This document shows, one piece after another, positions 18,872 through 26,967 of a stretch of DNA of 64,000 nt (position 1 is its first letter; every line of letters begins with the position of its first letter). A program made the position numbers and the translations under genes. The stretch is from an uncultured Roseobacter sp. (lineage in GTDB: Bacteria; Pseudomonadota; Alphaproteobacteria; Rhodobacterales; Rhodobacteraceae), in contig NZ_CANLNE010000002.1 of assembly GCF_947492555.1 (NCBI RefSeq), forward strand, positions 859,501 through 923,500, given 5' to 3'. The notes under the pieces were generated by a model, which ran no database searches, was not told the origin of the DNA, and was given only the letters and a program-made list of their open reading frames with translations.

Positions 18872-20382
18872 GCGTCGGCCGGACTCACGAGCCGGAAGCT
18901 GATGGCTTCTGCGATATGCGGGCGTTGCACGGTGTCGGCTCCTTCCAGGTCGGCGATGGTACGCGCGACACGCATGACCCGATGGTATCCGCGCGCCGAT
19001 AGCTTAAACCTTTCTGCCGCACGCAACAGCAAGTCACGGCCCTCCGCATCGGGTGTTGCGATTTCCTCCAAAGCCTCGCCTGCGGCATCGGCATTTGAGC
19101 GCATGTCCGGCCTGTCGCCAAACCGGGCCTGTTGCACCACCTGAGCCGCTGCGACCCGTGCGGCGACGGTGCTGGACTTTTCGCCATTGGCGGGCAGGTC
19201 CAGATCCGTATAGGCGACAGGTGGCACATCGATCCGCAGATCGAACCGGTCCATTAACGGCCCGGAAATGCGCCCAAGATAATCTTCTCCGCACTGCGGG
19301 ACACGGGCGCAGGCGCGTTCCGGGTCAGAGAGGTAGCCGCATTTGCAAGGGTTCGCCGCTGCCACCAGCATGAACCGGCAGGGATACCTGACATGTGCAT
19401 TGGCGCGGGAGATCATGACCTCACCGGTCTCAATCGGCTGGCGTAGTGTTTCGAGGACGTTTCGCTGGTATTCGGGAAATTCATCCATGAAGAGCACCCC
19501 GTTGTGGGCGAGCGACACCTCACCCGGCTTCGCCAGGCGTCCGCCGCCGATGATCGCCGCCATGGACGACGTGTGATGCGGATCGCGAAAGGGGCGGTCG
19601 CGGGTGATGCCGCCTTCGTCCAGCAGCCCGGCAACAGAATGGATCATCGAGGTTTCCAGCGCCTCCAGCGCTGTCATCGGGGGCAGGATGCCCGGCAGGC
19701 GTTGCGCCAACATGGATTTGCCGGACCCCGGTGTGCCGATGAAGATCAGGTGGTGGCACCCGGCGGCGGCAATTTCCAACGCGCGTTTGGCGCGCTCCTG
19801 CCCTTTGACTTCCGACAGGTCTTTGGTCAACGCAGAAGCTGCGACTTCCCCCGGTTTAGCTTGCGCAATCGGCACCTGTCCGGTGAAATGACGCACCACA
19901 TCGCCGAGTGACTTTGCAGCAATTACCCTGGCGTCGCTGACCCATGCGGCCTCTTTTCCGCACTCTTCGGGACAAAGCAGGCCGAACCCTTCGGCGGCGG
20001 CCGTCATGGCGGCGGGCAATGCACCAGTGACGGGCACGATCTTGCCGTCCAGCGATAATTCCCCCAAGGCCACGACGGATTGCGTGATGTCGCGCGGGAT
20101 GATCTCAAGTGCTGCGAGCAGCGAGACAGCAATCGGCAGGTCGAAATGGCTGCCTTCTTTCGGCAAATCTGCCGGGCTGAGGTTGATGGTGACCTTTTTG
20201 GACGGAAAGGCGATGGCCATGCAGGAGAGAGCGGCGCGCACGCGCTCTTTGGCTTCGGAAACGGCCTTGTCGGGCAGGCCGACGATGCTGAACCCCGGCA
20301 AACCGGGTGCGAGCGAACATTGCACTTCGACAAGGCAGGCTTCTACCCCGCGAAATGCAACCGAATGTGCCACCGAGACCAA
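18868..20382 (-). CDS. comM: YifB/ComM family Mg-chelatase-like AAA+ ATPase
   Basis: The 504-residue protein has an N-terminal S5/Lon-C-like domain ([20 protein letters not shown]) and an AAA+ core. The core shows Walker A GTPGSGKS near residue 216 and Walker [10 protein letters not shown]. The four cysteines of [25 protein letters not shown] spacing form a probable zinc cluster, and a helical C-terminal Mg-chelatase domain follows. ComM is a bidirectional helicase for branch migration during natural transformation in Gammaproteobacteria. The role in this organism is inferred by homology. Confidence 0.92.
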   Translation of the reverse strand: MVSVAHSVAFRGVEACLVEVQCSLAPGLPGFSIVGLPDKAVSEAKERVRAALSCMAIAFPSKKVTINLSPADLPKEGSHFDLPIAVSLLAALEIIPRDITQSVVALGELSLDGKIVPVTGALPAAMTAAAEGFGLLCPEECGKEAAWVSDARVIAAKSLGDVVRHFTGQVPIAQAKPGEVAASALTKDLSEVKGQERAKRALEIAAAGCHHLIFIGTPGSGKSMLAQRLPGILPPMTALEALETSMIHSVAGLLDEGGITRDRPFRDPHHTSSMAAIIGGGRLAKPGEVSLAHNGVLFMDEFPEYQRNVLETLRQPIETGEVMISRANAHVRYPCRFMLVAAANPCKCGYLSDPERACARVPQCGEDYLGRISGPLMDRFDLRIDVPPVAYTDLDLPANGEKSSTVAARVAAAQVVQQARFGDRPDMRSNADAAGEALEEIATPDAEGRDLLLRAAERFKLSARGYHRVMRVARTIADLEGADTVQRPHIAEAISFRLVSPADA

Positions 20383-20459
20383 AACACCCCTCCATTCCGA
20401 CGTGGTTAATCGGTACGTGACGGGTGTTTACGAAAGGTTAATGGGTGTGGCTGGTCCGG

Positions 20460-21140
20460 TTACGCGGGCCAGTCCGCCAAAGGCACACCCATTGGGTAGG
20501 GAAACGGATTGTATCTGGTCTTCAACCCGTCGGCGCGCCAGGTCTTGAAGGCAGGATCGTCGATCACTTTCATGCAATAGGCGCGGCTGGCCTGGGAGAC
20601 CGGCAGGTCATAGCCAATGATCCGCGCGGCAACGGGGGCGTAGAATACATCCGCGAGGCAATAGTTGCCCATCAGCCATCCGTCTTGCGCCCCTGAGAGC
20701 GCACGGGCAGAGGACCAGATATCCTCAAGGCGGTCCAGATCGGCCATCACGGCGTCTAAGGCTTCAAAGCCTTTGTTGACATGCTGCAGCTGCATTGGAC
20801 AGGCGTCACGCAGGGCCGCAAAGCCCGATGCCATCTCCGCGCTGATCCAGCGCGCGCGGGCCCGCAGATGCGCCTCAGCTGGCCAGAATCCGGCCTCCGG
20901 GTGCCGCTCCGCCAGCGTTTCGGCCATCGCGAGTGTCTCGCCGATGATATCGCCATCCGGCGTCTGGAGCACCGGCACCAGCCGCGCCGGTGACAGCGGC
21001 GCAAGGTCCGACGCCATCGTGCCGCTGTAAAGCCCTACCAGATGGGTCCGGTAAGGCAGGCCAAATTTTTCCATCATCAACCAACCCCTGAGGGACCAGC
21101 TGGAGAAGGTGCGATCGCCGATGTACAAGTCATACGTCAT
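20460..21140 (-). CDS. Glutathione S-transferase family protein
   Basis: A 226-residue GST with an N-terminal thioredoxin fold (YDLYIGDRTFSSWSLRGWLM, where the Ser in SSWSLR is the likely glutathione-activating residue, then LVPVLQTPDGDIIGETLAM) and an all-helical C-terminal half. It is near the zeta/maleylacetoacetate-isomerase-like branch in motif style, but the substrate cannot be set. The gene stands alone, with comM upstream on the same strand. A gshB gene lies nearby. Confidence 0.85.
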   Translation of the reverse strand: MTYDLYIGDRTFSSWSLRGWLMMEKFGLPYRTHLVGLYSGTMASDLAPLSPARLVPVLQTPDGDIIGETLAMAETLAERHPEAGFWPAEAHLRARARWISAEMASGFAALRDACPMQLQHVNKGFEALDAVMADLDRLEDIWSSARALSGAQDGWLMGNYCLADVFYAPVAARIIGYDLPVSQASRAYCMKVIDDPAFKTWRADGLKTRYNPFPYPMGVPLADWPA

Positions 21141-21200
21141 GGTGATGACGTTATCTGTTCGGCAGTGCCAGGATCAAACGAACTCTTGTGACGCGTCGGA

Positions 21201-21782
21201 TCACGGACAGTGATTGATCTGGCTTACCGTCGGCGTTCCGCCTGACCAGACGATGCGCGTGCAGGAAAGGTTGTCGATCTCATGGGACAGCGCCTTGTAG
21301 GGCGTGACCCCCAGACCGCGTTGCACCTGCGTGAGGATCACGCCGATATGAGCCACTGCGATGATCTCCGCAGCGGGATGGGCGGCGTTGAGTGCGTCCA
21401 CACGGGCGTTCACGCGGGCCGCCGCCATGTTCCAGCTCTCGCCTTCCGGCGGCTTCACGTCGCCGGGCGTTTCCCAATAGGCGCGGCTGAGCGCCGGGTG
21501 CTCTTCTGCCACCTGGCTGAAATGCATCCCGTCCCACAGGCCGAAGTTGAACTCCCGCAACTCGGGCTCGCTGGGCAGCCGATGGTGTGACGGTCGCTGA
21601 ACTGCGTCCGCTGTTGCAGAGGCGCGGATCAGATCGGATGAAACCAACAGCGCCTCCTCTGGCAGGTGGTTTTGCAACCGACTGATGCGCGCCCTGTCCG
21701 ACAGGTCGGCGGGCACATCACGCCACCCGACAAACGCTTTTTCATGTGTCGGTCCGTGTCGCACCCAATGCCAGACCGTCAT
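21201..21782 (-). CDS. Histidine phosphatase family protein, probable alpha-ribazole phosphatase
   Basis: A 193-residue phosphoglycerate-mutase-fold enzyme. The R-H-G phosphohistidine motif is WHWVRHGPTHEKAFVGWRD. The second catalytic His is in IAVAHIGVI and the conserved Glu is in LREFNFGLWDG. Its start overlaps the cobU stop by four bases, so removal of the 5'-phosphate from alpha-ribazole phosphate late in cobalamin synthesis (CobC-type) is the most likely role. The specificity is inferred from context, not motifs. Confidence 0.8.
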   Translation of the reverse strand: MTVWHWVRHGPTHEKAFVGWRDVPADLSDRARISRLQNHLPEEALLVSSDLIRASATADAVQRPSHHRLPSEPELREFNFGLWDGMHFSQVAEEHPALSRAYWETPGDVKPPEGESWNMAAARVNARVDALNAAHPAAEIIAVAHIGVILTQVQRGLGVTPYKALSHEIDNLSCTRIVWSGGTPTVSQINHCP

Positions 21783-22300
21783 GGCAGTTGCCCTTTCAAT
21801 ACCGTGGGCAGGCCAGCCGTCACAAAGACCACCAGATCAGCTTGCGCAGCGAGCGCGATGTTCAACCTGCCCTGAGCCTCGCGAAACCGCCGGGCGAGCG
21901 CGTTGTCTGGGACAATTCCGTGACCCACCTCGTTGGAAACAACCACGCAGGGCGCATCACAGGACGTGAGGTCCGACAGCAATCGCCTCTGTGCGGCATC
22001 GATGTCATTTTCATCCAGCATGTGATTGCTCAACCACATCGTCACACAGTCGATAAGCACGCCCTGACCCGATTCCAGCTCCCTCAGAACGGGCCCGAGT
22101 TCTAATTGTGCCTCAAAATTCACCCACCGGTCACTTCTGCGCGATTTATGGACCTCGACGCGCACTTTTATTTCGTCATCAAAGATGCGCGAGGTGGCAA
22201 GGTAAACAGGAGCTAAATGACTGCTTAACAAAAGGTTTTCGGCCCAAAGCGATTTTCCGGACGCGGCGCCACCTAGCACGAAGGTCAATTTTGGCAACAT
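21779..22300 (-). CDS. cobU: Bifunctional adenosylcobinamide kinase / adenosylcobinamide-phosphate guanylyltransferase
   Basis: The 173-residue product has the CobU P-loop LTFVLGGAASGKSLWAENL. It then has YLATSRIFDDEIKVRVEVHK with the guanylyl-accepting His, IDCVTMWLSNHML and VVSNEVGHGIVPDN. It phosphorylates adenosylcobinamide and then transfers GMP to it, attaching the lower nucleotide loop. The ATG at 22300 (MLPKLTFVLGG) is preferred, since 26 residues of in-frame upstream extension carry no homology. It is divergent from rpoH2 across a 97-base gap. Confidence 0.93.
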   Translation of the reverse strand: MLPKLTFVLGGAASGKSLWAENLLLSSHLAPVYLATSRIFDDEIKVRVEVHKSRRSDRWVNFEAQLELGPVLRELESGQGVLIDCVTMWLSNHMLDENDIDAAQRRLLSDLTSCDAPCVVVSNEVGHGIVPDNALARRFREAQGRLNIALAAQADLVVFVTAGLPTVLKGQLP

Positions 22301-22397
22301 TTTATCAACCTTTGCGGTGAACCAATCGGGTGTATGGTGCGTATCTATATCAACTGTGCACGGCAAGGTGTGCTTCATCTGACTGGGAGATGTCGCT

Positions 22398-23276
22398 ATG
22401 GCTTTGGATACTGCAAGAGATATGTCACTGTCTCGAACAGCGATGAAGGCGGAACTTTTGGACGCGGAGACGGAGTTGCGTCTCGCCTATGCCTGGCGCG
22501 ATGAGCGATGTGAGAAATCTCTGCACCGGTTGATTACAGCCTACATGCGGCTCGCCATTTCTATGGCGTCCAAGTTCAAACGCTATGGCGCGCCCATGAA
22601 CGACCTGATTCAGGAAGCAGGTCTGGGGCTGATGAAAGCGGCTGATAAGTTCGACCCCGACAGAGGCGTGCGCTTTTCTACTTACGCGGTGTGGTGGATC
22701 AAGGCGTCCATTCAGGACTATGTGATGCGCAACTGGTCGATGGTGCGGACGGGGTCGACCTCTTCGCAGAAATCGTTGTTTTTCAACATGCGCCGTGTCC
22801 AGGCGAGGCTGGAGCGTGAGAGCGCTGCGGCGGGCGAAGTGCTGGATCGGCACCAGCTGCGCCAGATGATCTCGACTGAGATTGGCGTGCCATTGCACGA
22901 CGTGGAGATGATGGAGGGGCGTCTTTCGGGCTCGGATTATTCGCTGAACGCTACCCAGTCGACCGAGGACGAGGGGCGTGAATGGATTGACGCGCTGGAA
23001 GATGACAGCACGCAGGCTGCCGAAACGGTCGAGCATCAGCATGACACCGAACAGCTGCGCGAATGGCTCTTGCAAGCCATGGGAGATCTCAATGACCGGG
23101 AGCGGTTCATCGTGCGGGAACGCAAGCTGCGTGACCAGCCCCGTACGCTCGAAAGCCTCGGTCAGGAGTTGAGCCTCAGCAAAGAGCGTGTCCGCCAGTT
23201 GGAGGCTGCGGCCTTCGGAAAAATGCGCAAGTCGCTTGAAAACCAGTCACGCGAAGTGCATCACTTCTTGATGTGA
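22398..23276 (+). CDS. rpoH2: RNA polymerase sigma-32 factor, RpoH2 type
   Basis: A 292-residue sigma-70-family factor. Region 2 contains LIQEAGLGLMKAADKFDPDR and FSTYAVWWIKASIQDYVMRN (core binding and -10 recognition); region 4 at the C terminus is LNDRERFIVRERKL followed by LESLGQELSLSKERVRQLE (helix-turn-helix for -35). In Rhodobacteraceae, two RpoH proteins divide heat and photo-oxidative stress. The divergence in the RpoH box region and the start MALDTARDMSLSR fit RpoHII rather than RpoHI, which is my judgement. GGGAG lies about 10 bases before the ATG. Confidence 0.88.
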   Translation: MALDTARDMSLSRTAMKAELLDAETELRLAYAWRDERCEKSLHRLITAYMRLAISMASKFKRYGAPMNDLIQEAGLGLMKAADKFDPDRGVRFSTYAVWWIKASIQDYVMRNWSMVRTGSTSSQKSLFFNMRRVQARLERESAAAGEVLDRHQLRQMISTEIGVPLHDVEMMEGRLSGSDYSLNATQSTEDEGREWIDALEDDSTQAAETVEHQHDTEQLREWLLQAMGDLNDRERFIVRERKLRDQPRTLESLGQELSLSKERVRQLEAAAFGKMRKSLENQSREVHHFLM

Positions 23277-24088
23277 TCTGGCGAAAATTCTCAAAAATTA
23301 TACTCTCGGGGGCGGTCGGTTTGGCCGCTCCTTTCGCGTATGCAGACGTGGTACCACCCCCGGCAGCAGAGGTCGCCGACGTTGTGTTCATCGGGGAACA
23401 GCATGACAACCCGGCCCATCATGCGTTGCAGGCCGCGTGGGTCGGAGCGCTTGCCCCCAAAGCGTTGGTTTTCGAAATGCTCACGCCCGCGCAGGCGGCT
23501 TTGGTCACCGATGACAATCGCACCTCTGAAGACACCCTGAACCGTGCGTTGCAATGGGAGGAGAGCGGCTGGCCTGACTTCGCGATGTATTTTCCGATCT
23601 TTGGTGCCGCGCCTGAGGCTGCGATTTACGGTGCGGGGGTTCCACGCGATCAGGTGCGTGGCCTGATGCAGCAGGAGGTGACGCAGGTGTTCGGCGCAGC
23701 GGACGCGGCACGGTTTGGACTTGATCGACCGCTTGAGGCGGATCAGCAGGTGCGTCGGGAAACCCTGCAGGCAGAGGCGCATTGCGATGCGTTGCCCGAG
23801 AACCTATTGCCAATGATGGTGTCTGTGCAGCGGGTGCGGGATGCGGCGCTGGCGCGGGCCGCACTCGGGGCTTATGAGCGCGCGGGCGGACCTGTCGTCG
23901 TCATCACCGGCAACGGGCATGCACGCGCGGATTGGGGGGCGCCGGTCTACCTGCGTCATGCCGCACCCGATCTTGCGGTGTTTTCTCTGGCCCAGGGTGA
24001 GGAGGGTTCGGTCCCGCCAGGTCAATTCGACGCAACGGCGGATGGCCCGGGCGTGGATCGGGGCGACCCCTGCGATGCCTTTAACTGA
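23273..24088 (+). CDS. ChaN-like (DUF399) haem/iron-associated protein, exported
   Basis: The 271-residue product starts with GTG at 23273, overlapping the rpoH2 stop by four bases (GTGA). It carries a signal peptide (WRKFSKIILSGAVGLAAP, cleavage likely after AYA). The mature protein has VVFIGEQHDNPAHH (conserved EQHD/H pattern), ALVFEMLTPAQAALV and ITGNGHARADWGAP, all typical of the ChaN/DUF399 family. Campylobacter ChaN binds haem; here the ligand is unproven. No lipobox cysteine is evident, so it is probably soluble in the periplasm. Confidence 0.85.
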   Translation: MIWRKFSKIILSGAVGLAAPFAYADVVPPPAAEVADVVFIGEQHDNPAHHALQAAWVGALAPKALVFEMLTPAQAALVTDDNRTSEDTLNRALQWEESGWPDFAMYFPIFGAAPEAAIYGAGVPRDQVRGLMQQEVTQVFGAADAARFGLDRPLEADQQVRRETLQAEAHCDALPENLLPMMVSVQRVRDAALARAALGAYERAGGPVVVITGNGHARADWGAPVYLRHAAPDLAVFSLAQGEEGSVPPGQFDATADGPGVDRGDPCDAFN

Positions 24089-24159
24089 TCTGCAGGGGCT
24101 GGCGGTCGCGTCATACGCGGCATATGGTCGGAAAGAATTCCACCCGGAAAGGGCGCATC

Positions 24160-25353
24160 ATGCTGGCCGGAAAACACATTCTTCTGATCATTGGCGGCGG
24201 CATAGCGGCTTTCAAATCGCTGGACCTGATCCGCAGGCTGCGTGAGCGAGGGGCGTCAGTCACCCCCGTGCTGACCAAGGCGGGGGAAGAATTTGTCACG
24301 CCACTCTCTGTTTCTGCGCTGGCGGGGCAGAAGGTTTACCGCGATCTCTTCGATCTGACGGACGAAGCGGAGATGGGGCATATCCAGCTCAGCCGGGTTG
24401 CTGATCTGGTGGTCGTGGCTCCGGCAACCGCTGACCTCATGGCCAAGATGGCCGGTGGCCTGGCAAATGATCTGGCTAGCACGGTGCTACTGGCCACCGA
24501 CACGCCGGTGCTTGTGGCGCCTGCGATGAACGTACGCATGTGGCAGCATCCTGCCACCCAGCGTAACCTGACGACCCTGTTGCAGGACGGTGTGTCCGTT
24601 GTCGGGCCCAATGACGGCGACATGGCCTGTGGTGAGTTTGGCCCCGGACGTATGGCAGAGCCGCTGGAGATCGTGGCGGCGATAGAGGCACGTGTCGCGA
24701 ATGGCCCGCTGTCGGGCAAGAGGCTGATCGTGACATCCGGCCCGACGCATGAGCCGATTGACCCGGTGCGCTATATCGCCAACCGCTCCTCCGGCGCACA
24801 GGGGACGGCGATTGCCCGCGCGCTTGCGGCGCAGGGCGCTGAGGTGGTTTTCGTGACCGGACCGGCGGATGTGCAGCCACCGGGCGGCGTGGAGGTCATC
24901 CGTGTGCAGACGGCAAGGGAAATGCAGGCCGCCGTGGAAGCCGCTCTGCCTGCGGATGCGGCAGTTTTTGCGGCCGCCGTGGCGGATTGGCGGGTGGATG
25001 GGGCCAGCACCCGCAAGCTGAAGAAAAGCAAGGACGGCTTGCCGCGCCTTGAGTTTGCAGAGAACCCGGACATTCTGCGGCAGGTGGCCCAGATGAAGAA
25101 AGGGCGTCCCGGATTGGTCATCGGCTTTGCCGCCGAGACAGATGACGTGGTGGAGAATGCGACAGCCAAACGAGCGCGCAAGGGCTGCGACTGGATCGTG
25201 GCCAATGACGTCTCTGAGGCCAGCGGCGTGATGGGGGGGGCGGAGAATACCGTTGTGATCATCGATGACAGTGGCACGGAGAGCTGGCCCACCTTGAGTA
25301 AATCTGACGTCGCGCGCCGTCTGGCAGAGCGCATTGCGGCGGCGTTGGGCTGA
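24160..25353 (+). CDS. coaBC: Bifunctional phosphopantothenoylcysteine decarboxylase / phosphopantothenate--cysteine ligase
   Basis: A 397-residue fusion. The N-terminal CoaC flavoprotein half has ILLIIGGGIAAFKSLDLIRR, the catalytic His in MGHIQLSR, the substrate clamp APAMNVRMW and GDMACGEFGPGRM with the active-site Cys. The C-terminal CoaB half has ILVTSGPT-type strand LIVTSGPTHEPIDPVRYIA-like residues, the NRSSG loop and KLKKSKDG. It performs two successive steps from phosphopantothenate to phosphopantetheine in CoA synthesis. The ATG at 24160 gives the usual family length. dut follows after 22 bases. Confidence 0.95.
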   Translation: MLAGKHILLIIGGGIAAFKSLDLIRRLRERGASVTPVLTKAGEEFVTPLSVSALAGQKVYRDLFDLTDEAEMGHIQLSRVADLVVVAPATADLMAKMAGGLANDLASTVLLATDTPVLVAPAMNVRMWQHPATQRNLTTLLQDGVSVVGPNDGDMACGEFGPGRMAEPLEIVAAIEARVANGPLSGKRLIVTSGPTHEPIDPVRYIANRSSGAQGTAIARALAAQGAEVVFVTGPADVQPPGGVEVIRVQTAREMQAAVEAALPADAAVFAAAVADWRVDGASTRKLKKSKDGLPRLEFAENPDILRQVAQMKKGRPGLVIGFAAETDDVVENATAKRARKGCDWIVANDVSEASGVMGGAENTVVIIDDSGTESWPTLSKSDVARRLAERIAAALG

Positions 25354-25375
25354 GTTCGTGACGGAAGCTGTTGAT

Positions 25376-25828
25376 ATGGTTCAGGTGAAAGTGACCTATG
25401 GCGAAGGCGCGGACACCACCGTGCCCCTGCCGTCATATGAAACGACAGGTGCCGCGGGCGCGGACATTCGGGCGAACCTGCCAGAGGGGGAGATCGAAAT
25501 CACACCCGGTGCCCGCGTTCTGATCCCAACGGGGCTGTCCATGGAAATCCCGCCCGGTTTCGAGGTGCAGGTGCGCCCGCGATCCGGGCTTGCGCTGAAA
25601 CACGGGCTGATGCTGGTCAACAGCCCGGGCACCATTGACAGCGACTACCGCGGCCCGGTGGGCATCATCGTTCTGAACGCGGGAGAACAGCCTTTTTTGG
25701 TCACGCACGGCATGCGCATCGCCCAGCTTGTGGTGGCCCCGGTTGTGCAGGTGCGTTTTGCCCGCAGTGAGACGTTCAGCGAAACCGCGCGGGGCGCGGG
25801 TGGCTTTGGGTCGACAGGGGGGCACTGA
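25376..25828 (+). CDS. dut: dUTP diphosphatase
   Basis: A 150-residue trimeric dUTPase with the five motifs visible: GAAGADIRANL (1), PRSGLALKHG (2), GTIDSDYRGPVG (3, catalytic Asp), HGMRIAQLVVAP (4) and the glycine-rich C-terminal arm RGAGGFGSTG (5). It hydrolyses dUTP to dUMP, keeping uracil out of DNA. GGAAG precedes the ATG at 25376 by about nine bases; a GTG at 25358 is an alternative. coaBC-dut adjacency is widespread in bacteria. Its TGA shares a base with the next ATG (TGATG). Confidence 0.95.
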   Translation: MVQVKVTYGEGADTTVPLPSYETTGAAGADIRANLPEGEIEITPGARVLIPTGLSMEIPPGFEVQVRPRSGLALKHGLMLVNSPGTIDSDYRGPVGIIVLNAGEQPFLVTHGMRIAQLVVAPVVQVRFARSETFSETARGAGGFGSTGGH

Positions 25829-26883
25829 TGCTGCTGGTTCTCGCAATGGCGGCAGCGCTCTGGGGGATCGGCGGCGCGATGGGCGCCCCACGTACGACCC
25901 GGCTGACGATGATCGGGGCACTTTACGTCGGTGTCCTGATCATTCATCTGACCTTGCCGGACGGCAGTCCGTTGCGCATGGCGACGGGAGAAAGCGCTGC
26001 TCTCTGGCTCATCCTAGGCGGCTTTGCTGTTCTGGTTTTCGCGTATCGCCGTATCCTGCTGGCGCTGCGCCGCCGGGCAGAGATCACGCAGGCACCCGAT
26101 ATGGAGGCAGCCCCAAAACCGGGATTTAGCGAGGCGGAACTGAACCGCTACGCCCGGCATATCGTGCTCCGTGAAATTGGCGGGCCCGGTCAGAAGCGGC
26201 TGAAAGAGGCGAAGGTGCTGGTGATCGGCGCGGGCGGTCTTGGTGCCCCGGCTCTGCAGTATCTGGCGGCAGCAGGCGTCGGCACCATCGGCGTGATCGA
26301 CGATGACGCGGTGGAGAACGCAAATCTTCAAAGGCAGGTCATTCACAAGGATGCGGCCATTGGGACGCCCAAGGTGTTTTCCGCGCAGGCGGAGATGACC
26401 GCACAGAACCCGCATGTGATCGTGCGCCCCTACCACCGCCGTCTGACCGAAGAGATCGCGGCTGATCTCTTTGCCGACTACGATCTGGTACTGGACGGCA
26501 CCGACAACTTCGACACCAGATACCTGGCCAATCGGGTGGCGGTGGCCCAGAAATTACCGCTGATTTCCGGAGCGCTGAGCCAATGGGAAGGGCAGTTGAG
26601 CGTCTTTGACCCCGCGCAGCACGCGCCCTGCTACCAGTGTATTTTCCCGCAGGCGCCCGCACCGGAACTTGCGCCCTCCTGTGCCGAGGCAGGCGTGCTG
26701 AGCCCCTTGCCCGGCGTGATTGGGGCGATGATGGCTTCTGAGGCCATCAAACTGATCACCGGGGCGGGCACCGTCCTGCGGGGGCAGATGGTGATCTATG
26801 ATGGGCTTTACGGGGAAAGCCGCACAATCTCGATTGCGCGCCGCGCTGACTGTCCGATCTGTGGGAACGCTGCGGAGGGATGA
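25828..26883 (+). CDS. Membrane-anchored HesA/MoeB/ThiF-family adenylyltransferase
   Basis: The 351-residue product has an N-terminal stretch of ~80 residues with three hydrophobic spans (about 1-20, 28-43, 57-78) not found in E. coli MoeB. The E1-like domain follows: RYARHIVLREIGGPGQKRL, the nucleotide loop VIGAGGLGAPALQYLAAAGVG, DDDAVENANLQRQ and DGTDNFDTRYLANR. Zinc ligands are CYQC and CPIC. It should adenylate the C terminus of a sulfur-carrier protein such as MoaD or ThiS; the partner is not in the window. It is translationally linked to dut. Confidence 0.87.
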   Translation: MLLVLAMAAALWGIGGAMGAPRTTRLTMIGALYVGVLIIHLTLPDGSPLRMATGESAALWLILGGFAVLVFAYRRILLALRRRAEITQAPDMEAAPKPGFSEAELNRYARHIVLREIGGPGQKRLKEAKVLVIGAGGLGAPALQYLAAAGVGTIGVIDDDAVENANLQRQVIHKDAAIGTPKVFSAQAEMTAQNPHVIVRPYHRRLTEEIAADLFADYDLVLDGTDNFDTRYLANRVAVAQKLPLISGALSQWEGQLSVFDPAQHAPCYQCIFPQAPAPELAPSCAEAGVLSPLPGVIGAMMASEAIKLITGAGTVLRGQMVIYDGLYGESRTISIARRADCPICGNAAEG

Positions 26884-26967
26884 TCGGCAGAATCCGCGCC
26901 GATTGCGAGGGCGCGGCTTGTGCATCCCTGCCCGCAAACCTAGCTTCAAGGACAAAGGAGAGCCGCA

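Noticed and set aside
20409-20441. Two TTAA motifs upstream of comM as a CtrA site
   Set aside because: They are 28 bases apart, not seven.
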